Shown here: piece by piece, positions 9,091 through 17,687 of the stretch
Position numbering within the stretch: position 1 is the first letter of the stretch
How the letters are laid out: every line of letters starts with the position of its first letter
Assembly (NCBI GenBank): GCA_035460165.1
Contig: DATHWW010000011.1
Span: 87,127 to 151,126 of the forward strand
DNA: 64,000 nucleotides
Reading direction: 5' to 3'
Origin: MM2 sp035460165
GTDB taxonomy: Bacteria; Pseudomonadota; Gammaproteobacteria; Burkholderiales; Methylophilaceae
The notes under the pieces: model-generated
The model's input: the letters and a program-made list of their open reading frames with translations, nothing else
The model's database searches: none
What the model was told of the DNA's origin: nothing
Position numbers and translations under genes: made by a program

Positions 9091-9780
9091 GTGCTGCAAG
9101 TGCTGCTGATCGACGACGACATCGAGCTTTGCCAGATGATGGAAGAATATCTGGAAGCCGAGGATTTCGCGCTGGAATTCGCCCACGACGGCGAGACCGG
9201 CGCGCGCATGGCCGTGTCCGGCAAATTCGACCTGGTGGTGCTGGACGTGATGATGCCGGGCATGAACGGCTTCGACACCTTGCGCCTGATCCGCAATACC
9301 AGCCAGATCCCCGTCATCATGCTCACCGCCAAGGGCGACGACATCGACCGCATCGTCGGGCTCGAACTCGGCGCCGACGATTACCTGACCAAGCCATTCA
9401 ATCCGCGCGAACTGGTCGCCCGTTTGCACGCCATCCGGCGCCGGGTGGTGGTGCGCGATGCGGCAGCGCAGCGCGACGGCATAGTGCGCGTGGGCCGCGC
9501 CGCGCTGCACGCCGCCGAGCGCATCATCGAATGGAACGGGCAGCCGCTGTCGCTCACCACCAGCGAGTACGCGCTGCTGGAAGTGCTGATCAAGCACGCC
9601 GGCCACGTCGTCACCAAGGCCGACCTGTTTTCGCAAGCACTGGGCCGGCCGGAAACCAAATACGACCGCAGCATCGACGTGCATGTCAGCAACCTGCGGC
9701 AAAAGCTGGGCACGCTGGACGACGGACGCTCGCCCATCCAGACGGTGCGCAACGTCGGCTACCAGTTCATTCCGGGTTAA
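9091..9780 (+). CDS. cpxR: CpxR-like response regulator
   Basis: OmpR-family regulator of 229 residues starting at GTG 9091. The opening LLIDDDIELCQMMEEYL matches CpxR closely. Asp52 (VVLDVMMPG) is the phospho-acceptor, with TAKGDDIDRIVGLELGADDY and KPFNPREL following. The winged-helix part has TTSEYALLEVL and SIDVHVSNLRQKLG. It is followed after 24 bases by its sensor kinase and is divergent from the spy-like chaperone gene, the classical CpxP/CpxRA arrangement. The gene symbol rests on similarity and context; orthology was not tested. Confidence 0.88.
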   Translation: MLQVLLIDDDIELCQMMEEYLEAEDFALEFAHDGETGARMAVSGKFDLVVLDVMMPGMNGFDTLRLIRNTSQIPVIMLTAKGDDIDRIVGLELGADDYLTKPFNPRELVARLHAIRRRVVVRDAAAQRDGIVRVGRAALHAAERIIEWNGQPLSLTTSEYALLEVLIKHAGHVVTKADLFSQALGRPETKYDRSIDVHVSNLRQKLGTLDDGRSPIQTVRNVGYQFIPG

Positions 9781-9804
9781 GAGCCTCTCAATAGGAAACG
9801 AAAG

Positions 9805-11145
9805 ATGGGACGCCTGTTCTGGAAACTGTTCTTCGGCCTGTCCGTCACGTTGGTGCTGATCGGCGCCGGCATCGGCGGAGCGGTCTATCTGCACGACCAG
9901 CGTTTGCAGAACGAGGAAGGCATCTCGCGCGACCGGCGCGCCGAGTTCGTCGTCGGCGTCGTCGCGAATGCGGTGCGCTATTCCGGGGTGGCCGGCGCAC
10001 GGGCGCTGCTCGAGGAATGGCCGGGCAAGAACAGGTCGCCGCGCGTGCTGATCGTCGACAGCGCCGGTCGCGATGTGCTGGGACGCGCGGTGCCGCAAGG
10101 CGCGCTGAGAAAAGCGTTAGCGGCATTGCAGCACGGCAGGCTGAAACAGAGCGTGAAGCGCGTCACCGCGCCCAACGGCGCTGCCTACGTGCTTTTCCTG
10201 CCCGCCGCCAATGCGGATGCCGGTCCGCCGCGCATGCCGCCGCCGGGCATCCAGATTGCCATCGCCCTGTTCGCCAGCCTGCTGTTCAGCGCGGGATTCG
10301 CGACCTACCTCAGCCGTCCGATCCGCCACCTGCGCAGGGTCAGCAACCGCCTCGCCGAAGGCGATCTCAACGCTCGCGTCAGTCCGCTGATCGGCAGCCG
10401 CAATGACGAACTCTCCGACCTCGGCAAGGATTTCGACTTCATGGCGACGCACTTGCAGACCTTGCTGAACTCGCAACGGCAGTTGCTGCACGACGTTTCG
10501 CACGAACTGCGCTCGCCGGTCGCGCGCATGCGCCTCGCCGTCGGCATCGCCCAGCAGCAGCCGGAGAAGGTCGCGATGGCGCTCGAGCGCATCGAGCGCG
10601 AAACCGAGCGCCTGGACGAACTATTGGGGCAGATACTCACCCTGGCGCGGCTTGAATCCGACCTCGGCAATGACGTGAAGGAACAAGTCAGCATCGACGA
10701 ATTGCTGGAGGAAATCATTCAGGACGTCAGCTTCGAAGCCCAGGCCAGCGGGCGCACCATCGACTATCGCGCCGACATCAAGGCCGAGGTCGAAGGCCAG
10801 CGCGAACTGTTGCGACGCGCGTTCGAGAATGTCATCCGCAACGCCATCAAATACACGGCCGACGCGAGCGCCGTGGAAATCCGCCTGAGCTCCGAACTGC
10901 ACAAGCCCACCGTGCAGATACGCGACCATGGCCCCGGCATACCGGATGACGAATTGAACAAGGTTTTCCAACCTTTCTACCGCCTGCCTCCGGAGAAGGA
11001 CAAGACGAAAGCCTCGGGTTACGGCCTCGGCCTCGCCATCGCCCGCCGCGCGCTGGCCAGGCATGCCGCCAGCGTCGAATTAAGCAATGCCCCCGGCGGC
11101 GGCCTGCTGGTCAAGATTCAATTCGACACCGCCACGGCTTATTGA
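9805..11145 (+). CDS. cpxA: CpxA-like sensor histidine kinase
   Basis: Sensor kinase of 446 residues. Transmembrane segments lie at about 8-28 and 148-168 with a periplasmic domain between; a HAMP domain (SRPIRHLRRVSNRLAEGDL) follows. The dimerisation box LLHDVSHELRSPVARMRL has the phospho-acceptor His and is CpxA-like. The N box is AFENVIRNAIKYT, G1 is DHGPGIP and G2 is GYGLGLAIA. Probably senses envelope stress and phosphorylates the upstream regulator. The periplasmic part is short and Arg/Ala-rich and differs from enterobacterial CpxA, so the actual signal is open. Confidence 0.88.
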   Translation: MGRLFWKLFFGLSVTLVLIGAGIGGAVYLHDQRLQNEEGISRDRRAEFVVGVVANAVRYSGVAGARALLEEWPGKNRSPRVLIVDSAGRDVLGRAVPQGALRKALAALQHGRLKQSVKRVTAPNGAAYVLFLPAANADAGPPRMPPPGIQIAIALFASLLFSAGFATYLSRPIRHLRRVSNRLAEGDLNARVSPLIGSRNDELSDLGKDFDFMATHLQTLLNSQRQLLHDVSHELRSPVARMRLAVGIAQQQPEKVAMALERIERETERLDELLGQILTLARLESDLGNDVKEQVSIDELLEEIIQDVSFEAQASGRTIDYRADIKAEVEGQRELLRRAFENVIRNAIKYTADASAVEIRLSSELHKPTVQIRDHGPGIPDDELNKVFQPFYRLPPEKDKTKASGYGLGLAIARRALARHAASVELSNAPGGGLLVKIQFDTATAY

Positions 11146-11171
11146 AGCTTGCGGGCGACAAAAATCCGCGG

Positions 11172-14100
11172 TTAAGCCTCCTCCTTCCGGTGCGCCAGCC
11201 GATAGAGCAGAGGCAGCACCAGCAGGGTCAGCAGGGTCGAGGACAACACGCCGCCGATCACCACCGTCGCCAGCGGGCGCTGCACTTCAGCGCCCGTGCC
11301 GGTGGCGATGGCCATCGGCACAAAACCCAGCGATGCGACCAGGGCCGTCATCAATACCGGGCGCAGCCGCGTCATCGCCCCTTCGCGTATCGCCACGTCC
11401 AGCGGCTGCCCTTGGTCGCGCAAGGCACGGATGAAGGAAACCATCACCAAGCCATTCAGTACCGCGACGCCGGAGAGTGCGATAAAGCCGACCCCGGCCG
11501 AGATGGATAATGGAATGTCCCGCAGCCACAGGGCCAGCACGCCGCCGGTCAGCGCAAACGGCACGCCGGTGAATACCAGCAGCCCGTCCTTCACGTTGTT
11601 GAACATCGCGAACAGCAGCATGAAGATCAGCAGCAGCGCCAGCGGCACCACGATTTCCAGCCGTTTTGCCGCCGACTGCAGCTGCTCGAAGGTGCCGCCC
11701 CAGTCGATCCAATAGCCGCTGGGCACCTGAACATCCGAGGCAATTCTGGCCTGTGCCTCGCTCACGAAGGAACCGATGTCGCGGCCGCGCACGTTGGCCG
11801 TCACCACCACGCTGCGCTTGCCGTTCTCGCGGCTGATCTGGTTGGGGCCCGGCGCAATATCGAGGCTCGCCACATCGCCCAACCGTACATAGGAGGCCTT
11901 GCCATCGGCAGCCGGAAGACGCACCGGTAGCTGCTGGATGGCCTCCAAGTCTGTGCGCAAGGTCTCGGGCAGGCGCACGACGATGCCGAAACGGCGATCG
12001 CCCTGGAACACTTGTCCAGCCTCGCGCCCGCCCACGGCGATGGCCAATGCATCCTGTACATCGCTCACATTGACGCCCAGCCTGGCGATTTTTTCCCGGT
12101 CGATATTGACCGTCAGCATCGGCAGGCCAGTGGTCTGCTCCACCTTCACGCCCTCGGCCCCCGGGACTTTCTCCAGCACGTCCGCAATCTCGGCCGCGGT
12201 GCCGTTCATGCTATCCATGTCGTCGCCGAACACCTTCACCGCCACGTCGCTGCGCACGCCGGAGATCAGCTCGTTGAAGCGCATCTGGATGGGTTGGGTG
12301 AATTCGTAGTTATTGCCGGGCACCTGGCCTACCGCCGCCTGCATGGCAAGGATGAGCTCATCCTTGCTGCGCTTCGGGGCGGGCCACGCGGACGGCGGCT
12401 TGAGTATCACGATGTTGTCCGCCACGTTGGGCGGCATCGGGTCGGTCGCGATTTCGGCCGTGCCGATCTTGGCGTAGATGGAGTCCACTTCGGGAAACTG
12501 CTTGAGGGTGCGTTCCAGCTCCGTTTGCATCGTGATGGCCTGCGTCAGGCTGGTGCCGGGAATGCGCAATGCATGCAGTGCGATATCCCCTTCATCCAGG
12601 CTGGGCACGAACTCGCTGCCCATGCGCGTCGCCAGCAGCAGCGAGAGCAGCACCGCGACCAGCGCGCCCGTCAACACGACCGGCTTGTTGCTCAGCGCAT
12701 GCTCCAGCAACGGGCCATAAAGGCGTTTGGCCCAGCGCATCAGGCGGTTTTCCTTTTCGCTCACCTTGTCGCCGACCAATAACGCCACGGCCGCGGGGAT
12801 AAAGGTCACCGACAGGATCATCGCCCCCAGCAAGGCCGTCACCACGGTAAACGCCATCGGGTGGAACATCTTGCCTTCCACGCCGGTGAGGGCAAAGATC
12901 GGCAGATACACCACCATGATGATGAGCTGGCCGTAGATCAGCGGACGCCGGGCTTCTCCCGCCGCCGCAAACACCTCGTGGAAGCGTTCGCTGCGCGCCA
13001 GCGGACGTCCGAGTCTTGCCTGGGTCTGGGCCAGCCGCCGCATGCAGTTTTCCACGATGACCACCGCACCGTCGATGATGATGCCGAAATCGATCGCCCC
13101 CAGACTCATCAGGTTGGCGCTGACCTTGTTGCTGACCATGCCGGTGAAGGTGAATAGCATGGAGAGCGGAATCACCAGCGCGGTGATGATCGCGGCGCGG
13201 ATGTTGCCCAGAAACAGGAACAGCACGGCGATCACCAGCGCGGCGCCTTCGATCAGGTTGGTCTTGACCGTAGCGATGACCTTCTCCACCAGCACGGTGC
13301 GGTCATAGGCCGTTTTCGCCACCACGCCCGGCGGCAGCGTGCGGTTGATTTCCTGCATTTTCTGGTCGACCGCCTGGGCCACGCTGCGGCTGTTCTCGCC
13401 GATCAGCATGAATACCGTGCCGAGCACGATTTCCTGCCCGTTCTGCGTGGCGGCGCCGGTACGCAGCTCCTGCCCCAGCATCACCTCGGCGACGTCGCGC
13501 ATCCGCACCGGCACGCCCTGCGGCGCGCCGATGACGATATTGCCGATGTCGTCGAGATTGCCGACCTGGCCGGGCGCCCGGATCAGGTATTGCTCTCCGC
13601 TGCGTTCGATATAGCCGGCGCCGACATTGCCGTTGTTGCGCTCCAGGGCTTCCACCAGGTCGTTGAGAGCCAGACCGTGTGCCACGAGTCGATCCGGATA
13701 CGGCGCAACCTGGAACTCCTTGACATGGCCGCCGATGCTGTTGATCTCGGTCACGCCCGGCACGTTGCGCAGCTGCGGCTTGATGATCCAGTCCTGAATT
13801 TCACGCAGATCCATGGCGTTGTAGGGGGTGCCGTCCGGCTTGAGCGCGCCTGGCTTCGCCCCCACCGTCCACATGTAAATTTCGCCCAGGCCGGTGGCGA
13901 TGGGTCCCATGGCCGGCGAAATGCCGGCAGGCAAGTTGTCCCGAGCCTGCTGGATGCGCTCGTTGACCAGCTGCCGCGCAAAATAGATGTCGGTGCCGTC
14001 CGCGAACACCACGGTCACCTGCGACAGCCCGTAGCGGGAAATCGAGCGCGTCTGCTCCAGCCCGGGCAGGCCGGCCATCGCGGTCTCGATCGGGTAAGTG

Positions 14101-14294
14101 ATGCGCTGCTCCGCTTCCAGCGGGGAGTATCCCGGTGCGGAGGTGTTGATCTGCACCTGCACATTGGTGATGTCCGGCACGGCATCGATCGGCAGCTTCT
14201 GGTAGTTGTAGGCGCCCAGCGCCGCCATGCCCAGCACGATCAGGAGTACGAGCCAGCGCTGCTCGATGGCGAAACGGATGATTTTATCGAACAT
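11172..14294 (-). CDS. czcA: Heavy-metal RND efflux permease (CzcA/CusA family)
   Basis: Inner-membrane metal/proton antiporter of 1040 residues. The opening MFDKIIRFAIEQRWLV is typical of the HME branch. The transmembrane 4 motif DFGIIIDGAVVIVEN is the signature of divalent-cation (Zn/Co/Cd/Ni) exporters rather than Cu/Ag ones, which have a DA-type motif. A TAGGAGA ribosome-binding site precedes the ATG. Last gene of an operon reading czcI-like, czcC, czcB, czcA. The specific metal cannot be settled from sequence alone. It converges with the cpxA-like gene, 26 bases away. Confidence 0.92.
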   Translation of the reverse strand: MFDKIIRFAIEQRWLVLLIVLGMAALGAYNYQKLPIDAVPDITNVQVQINTSAPGYSPLEAEQRITYPIETAMAGLPGLEQTRSISRYGLSQVTVVFADGTDIYFARQLVNERIQQARDNLPAGISPAMGPIATGLGEIYMWTVGAKPGALKPDGTPYNAMDLREIQDWIIKPQLRNVPGVTEINSIGGHVKEFQVAPYPDRLVAHGLALNDLVEALERNNGNVGAGYIERSGEQYLIRAPGQVGNLDDIGNIVIGAPQGVPVRMRDVAEVMLGQELRTGAATQNGQEIVLGTVFMLIGENSRSVAQAVDQKMQEINRTLPPGVVAKTAYDRTVLVEKVIATVKTNLIEGAALVIAVLFLFLGNIRAAIITALVIPLSMLFTFTGMVSNKVSANLMSLGAIDFGIIIDGAVVIVENCMRRLAQTQARLGRPLARSERFHEVFAAAGEARRPLIYGQLIIMVVYLPIFALTGVEGKMFHPMAFTVVTALLGAMILSVTFIPAAVALLVGDKVSEKENRLMRWAKRLYGPLLEHALSNKPVVLTGALVAVLLSLLLATRMGSEFVPSLDEGDIALHALRIPGTSLTQAITMQTELERTLKQFPEVDSIYAKIGTAEIATDPMPPNVADNIVILKPPSAWPAPKRSKDELILAMQAAVGQVPGNNYEFTQPIQMRFNELISGVRSDVAVKVFGDDMDSMNGTAAEIADVLEKVPGAEGVKVEQTTGLPMLTVNIDREKIARLGVNVSDVQDALAIAVGGREAGQVFQGDRRFGIVVRLPETLRTDLEAIQQLPVRLPAADGKASYVRLGDVASLDIAPGPNQISRENGKRSVVVTANVRGRDIGSFVSEAQARIASDVQVPSGYWIDWGGTFEQLQSAAKRLEIVVPLALLLIFMLLFAMFNNVKDGLLVFTGVPFALTGGVLALWLRDIPLSISAGVGFIALSGVAVLNGLVMVSFIRALRDQGQPLDVAIREGAMTRLRPVLMTALVASLGFVPMAIATGTGAEVQRPLATVVIGGVLSSTLLTLLVLPLLYRLAHRKEEA

Positions 14295-14304
14295 GATCCG
14301 TCTC

Positions 14305-15810
14305 CTAGTGGTCGTGGCTGGCGGCAGACTTACCCAGATCGGCCTTGATCAGGTAGCTGTTTTTCGCCGCGTACCGTTCGCCGGCATTGAGGCCGCTGAC
14401 CACCTCCACCCACTTGCCGTCGCTGCGCCCGGGCTCGATCGGCCGCGCCTCGAAATATTCGCCATAGCGGCCAAACACGACACTCCAGTCGCGCACGGTC
14501 TGCATCGCCTCGGCAGAAACGGCGACCGGAACTTCAACCTCTCCGGCGGTGAGCTCGATATTCACCGGCAGGCCGGGCCGCCACACGCCTTCCGGGTTGG
14601 GCAGCACCACGCGGGCCGTCGCCGTGCGGGTCTGTGCGCCGACCAGCGCGCCGACATAAGACACCGTGCCGCTGCCGCTGGCATTGAATGCAGCCGCCGT
14701 GACCGTCGCCTGCTGGCCGATTTTCACGGTATCCAGATCTCTGGCGTACACCGTCATCTCCGCCCATACCGTGGACAGATCGGCCACCACGAACACCGTC
14801 GCATCTGCCCCGACCGCCTCGCCCAAGGCCAAATGCTTCTCGACGACAATGCCGTCTATCGGCGAGCGCAGCTCGTAGCGCGTCAGATCGCCGCCTGTGC
14901 GCTGGCCGCCCAGCGAAGCCAGCTTCTGCTGCGCGCCCTGCACGGCGATTTCCGCCTCCTGCATCGCGCCGCGGGCTTGCAGATAGTCCTGTTCGGCCGA
15001 TATTTTTTCTTCCCACAGCTGCTTTTCTCGCTCATAGGTCGTGCGCGCCAGCGCCAGGCGCTTCTGTGCGGCCAGCAACTCGGCACGCTGGTCTGCCAGC
15101 GCCTGGCTGGAAATCACCGCCAGCATCTGCCCCTTGCGCACCCGGTCGCCGGCATTGGCGCTGACCGACGCCGCCACGCCGGCCAGGCGCGGCACCAGAT
15201 GCACCAGCTTGTCCTCGTTGAATTTGATTTCGCCGAGCAGCTGCAAGTGGCTCTTGATGCGCGCCGGGCCGGCCGTCAGCACCTCAACACCATTCTGCTG
15301 CGCCTGGGCGTCGGACATGGCCACCCGCGCCTCCACCTGTTCATAGCTGAAACGATTCGCGGCCTGGCCGCTGCGCGCATCGACCGTCACCTTGAATGAG
15401 TGCGGCTCCTCGACGACGGCATTCCCCTTGAGGTAATCCTGCTCCGCAGCAAACTTGAACACCTGCGGCGGACGGCCGAGACGTTCCAGCGTCAGCACCG
15501 CCTGATTGGCCTCCGGCGCCAGCGGCTTGCCGTCCCGGTAGGCATACAGACGGAATTGTGGTGGCACGCCCTGCTCGAAAATGGTGACCTCGATGCCGTA
15601 GCCGTTCTGGATAAACAACCGGCCGCCATGCGGGCCTTTCTGCCGGGCGGCATCTGCGTTCTGCTCGCTGTCGCTATGACCGGCGGTTTCCGCATGGCCA
15701 TGGCCTTCTTCAGAGGCGGGCTGCGGACGGCTCGTGCCCAAGATCAGCCAAGCGAGCAATGCACCTGCACCGAGGATGAGGGCAATGGAAAATGTTTGTT
15801 TCTTGTTCAT
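14305..15810 (-). CDS. czcB: Heavy-metal efflux membrane-fusion protein (CzcB family)
   Basis: Adaptor of 501 residues. A single N-terminal transmembrane segment (about 7-25) is followed by a His-rich periplasmic start (EEGHGHAETAGHS) and an N-terminal domain with GPHGGRLFIQNGYGIEV as in CzcB. Lipoyl/hairpin parts follow (LAGVAASVSANAGDRVRKGQ, LRSPIDGIVVEKHLALGE). The C terminus ends SAASHDH, possibly another metal-binding tail. It links CzcA to CzcC across the periplasm. It lies 10 bases upstream of the permease gene and 9 bases after czcC. Confidence 0.92.
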   Translation of the reverse strand: MNKKQTFSIALILGAGALLAWLILGTSRPQPASEEGHGHAETAGHSDSEQNADAARQKGPHGGRLFIQNGYGIEVTIFEQGVPPQFRLYAYRDGKPLAPEANQAVLTLERLGRPPQVFKFAAEQDYLKGNAVVEEPHSFKVTVDARSGQAANRFSYEQVEARVAMSDAQAQQNGVEVLTAGPARIKSHLQLLGEIKFNEDKLVHLVPRLAGVAASVSANAGDRVRKGQMLAVISSQALADQRAELLAAQKRLALARTTYEREKQLWEEKISAEQDYLQARGAMQEAEIAVQGAQQKLASLGGQRTGGDLTRYELRSPIDGIVVEKHLALGEAVGADATVFVVADLSTVWAEMTVYARDLDTVKIGQQATVTAAAFNASGSGTVSYVGALVGAQTRTATARVVLPNPEGVWRPGLPVNIELTAGEVEVPVAVSAEAMQTVRDWSVVFGRYGEYFEARPIEPGRSDGKWVEVVSGLNAGERYAAKNSYLIKADLGKSAASHDH

Positions 15811-15819
15811 CGTGGGTTC

Positions 15820-17136
15820 CTATTGCTGCTGGTTGTCGACAGGCGTGGCGGTCGCATCGGCTGCGCCAAGCAGGCGCTCCATGCCGGCTGCCGCGCGGTG
15901 CGCTTCGGACAGCGCGCGCAGATATTGGGATTTCGCCTGGAACAGCGTGCGCTGTGCATCGAGCACGTCGAGAAAGCTGAATTTGCCGAGCTCAAAGCCT
16001 CTGGCTGACGCATCGAAAGCGCCTTGGGCCCCGGGCAGGATGTCCTGGCGCAAGGTTTCCACCTCGCTGCGGGCAGACGCCAGACGCTGGTGGGTTTGCG
16101 CCAGTTCGCCGGACAGCTGAAACTCGGTTGCTACCAGCTCGTCCCGCGCCTTGTCGGTGCGCCGCATGGCTTCCAGCAGGTTGCCCTGATTGCGGTCGAA
16201 CACCGGGAGCGGGATGGATACGCCGAGGATGGCCTGGTTGAGCCCGAGCTCTTCGTTGCGTCTGGCGCCAATGCTGACCGTCACATCGGGCACGGCCCGG
16301 CTCCGTTCCAGCTCGGCGAGCGCTTGACGGCGTTCAATCTCCGCCCGTGCGCGCTGCATCAACGGCGCACTCGCCAAACGTGCCTGAAAATCGGTCAGCT
16401 CGGGCAGTGCCGGAAGAGACTCAATGTCTCCCAGGGCGCGCTCGAACTGCGGCGTAGGATTGCCCCATATCGCCGCCAGCCGCTTGCGTGCACTCGCCAG
16501 CTCACTCTCGGCCTGCATCAGTTCGATGCGGATATTCGCTTCGGCAACGTTGGCCTTGGTTTCCTCGACCGGCGATACCCGACCGGCAAGCACCCGGCGT
16601 TGGGCCGCACCCGAGGCGCGTTGGGCAAGCTCGGCCAGGGACCGCGCCAATTGCCGTCGCTCCTGCGCAATCAGCACCTCGAAGAATGCCGTCACCACGC
16701 CGGCACGAATCTCCGCGCGCTTGGATGCGAGCTCAACGGTCGCGACATCGCGGCTTTTGGAGGCTGCTTCGACCCGGGCTGCGCGTTTGCCGCCCAACTC
16801 GATGGCCTGATTGATTTGCAGGGTCGTGATGCGCGTCGCGCTGCGCGTATCCTCCATCAGCGCAGCAATTTCCGGATTCGGGCGGGCTTGAGCCTGGAGG
16901 ATGGCCCCGTCGAAGGCATCGACCTCCAGACTGGCGGCCGATGCTTCCGGGTTTGCGCTCAGCGCCAGCTCTACCGCCGACTGCAAGCTGAGCGGCGTTG
17001 CCGGCTCCACGGTTTTCCCCCAACCGGACGGAGCGGCCAGCGCCGAGACCATGCATAGCGATAGCCCTGCGCCAACCAGCCAGCGCAGGGGTGACGGCAT
17101 GCGTCGCATACCGGCATAACCAGTGTCATTAAACAA
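15820..17136 (-). CDS. czcC: Heavy-metal efflux outer-membrane protein (CzcC family)
   Basis: Outer-membrane channel of the metal pump, about 438 residues from TTG 17136. That TTG is chosen because AAGGAG lies 7 bases before it; ATG 17109 and ATG 17100 are in frame but have poor ribosome-binding sites. The signal sequence (LRWLVGAGLSLCMVSALAA) fits any of these. Two outer-membrane-efflux repeats follow, with long amphipathic helices and the closing motif FELGKFSFLDVLDAQRTLF. First structural gene of the pump, 61 bases after a czcI-like gene. Confidence 0.9.
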   Translation of the reverse strand: MFNDTGYAGMRRMPSPLRWLVGAGLSLCMVSALAAPSGWGKTVEPATPLSLQSAVELALSANPEASAASLEVDAFDGAILQAQARPNPEIAALMEDTRSATRITTLQINQAIELGGKRAARVEAASKSRDVATVELASKRAEIRAGVVTAFFEVLIAQERRQLARSLAELAQRASGAAQRRVLAGRVSPVEETKANVAEANIRIELMQAESELASARKRLAAIWGNPTPQFERALGDIESLPALPELTDFQARLASAPLMQRARAEIERRQALAELERSRAVPDVTVSIGARRNEELGLNQAILGVSIPLPVFDRNQGNLLEAMRRTDKARDELVATEFQLSGELAQTHQRLASARSEVETLRQDILPGAQGAFDASARGFELGKFSFLDVLDAQRTLFQAKSQYLRALSEAHRAAAGMERLLGAADATATPVDNQQQ

Positions 17137-17197
17137 TTTGGAACTCCTTCTCAACCGCGCAGAGCAAGGGCTGCGCGCATACCACACCGTTAAAAGG

Positions 17198-17542
17198 TCA
17201 GGTCAGAGAAGGCGAGCGAGGCGGACGGTAGATACCTTCCGGATAGGTGGAAACAATATTGACGGTGCCAATGGGAAAGGACTTGGTTGCCTGGGAAAGC
17301 TTGCCCAAGACAAAGCCATCGGAGACTTGTCCGAGCAGATGACTGATTGCGTGACAGCAATGATGACCGGTTTGGTCGCAATCGTGCGATTCGTGGTGCT
17401 GATCATCCAGTTGCGGCATTGCATAAGCACTCGATGGCAGATCGTGCGAGATTTCTTGCTCCATGGTAACTGCCCATGCCTGCACGTTTGCCGTGAAGAC
17501 AAGGATCAGAAGAAAAGCAATCTGGCGGAACCCACGATTCAT
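17198..17542 (-). CDS. CzcI-like exported His/Cys-rich small protein
   Basis: Protein of about 114 residues starting at ATG 17542 (MNRGFRQIAFLLILVF). A signal peptide is followed by a metal-ligand-rich segment, HHESHDCDQTGHHCCHAISH, and an IYRPPRSP-like tail. Small exported proteins of this kind precede czcCBA operons (CzcI/CopI types) and are thought to modulate metal response in the periplasm. An in-frame TTG at 17578 is possible but weaker. The assignment rests on position, length and ligands; I see no catalytic motif. Confidence 0.7.
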   Translation of the reverse strand: MNRGFRQIAFLLILVFTANVQAWAVTMEQEISHDLPSSAYAMPQLDDQHHESHDCDQTGHHCCHAISHLLGQVSDGFVLGKLSQATKSFPIGTVNIVSTYPEGIYRPPRSPSLT

Positions 17543-17687
17543 GCGTCCGACTTTAACCCAGATCCGGGAGCCAGACAAATGACACGCACCCTGCGATCAA
17601 TGACGCAGTTAGAATGTATGCATCGCTCTTCGCCGCGCATTGCTTCCGTACTTCATTAATGACTGACTATCCAGCGCCCTCTACCTG

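Noticed and set aside
9037..10098. Long minus-strand frame over the cpxR/cpxA-like genes
   Set aside because: No signatures; both plus-strand genes have clear receiver and kinase motifs.
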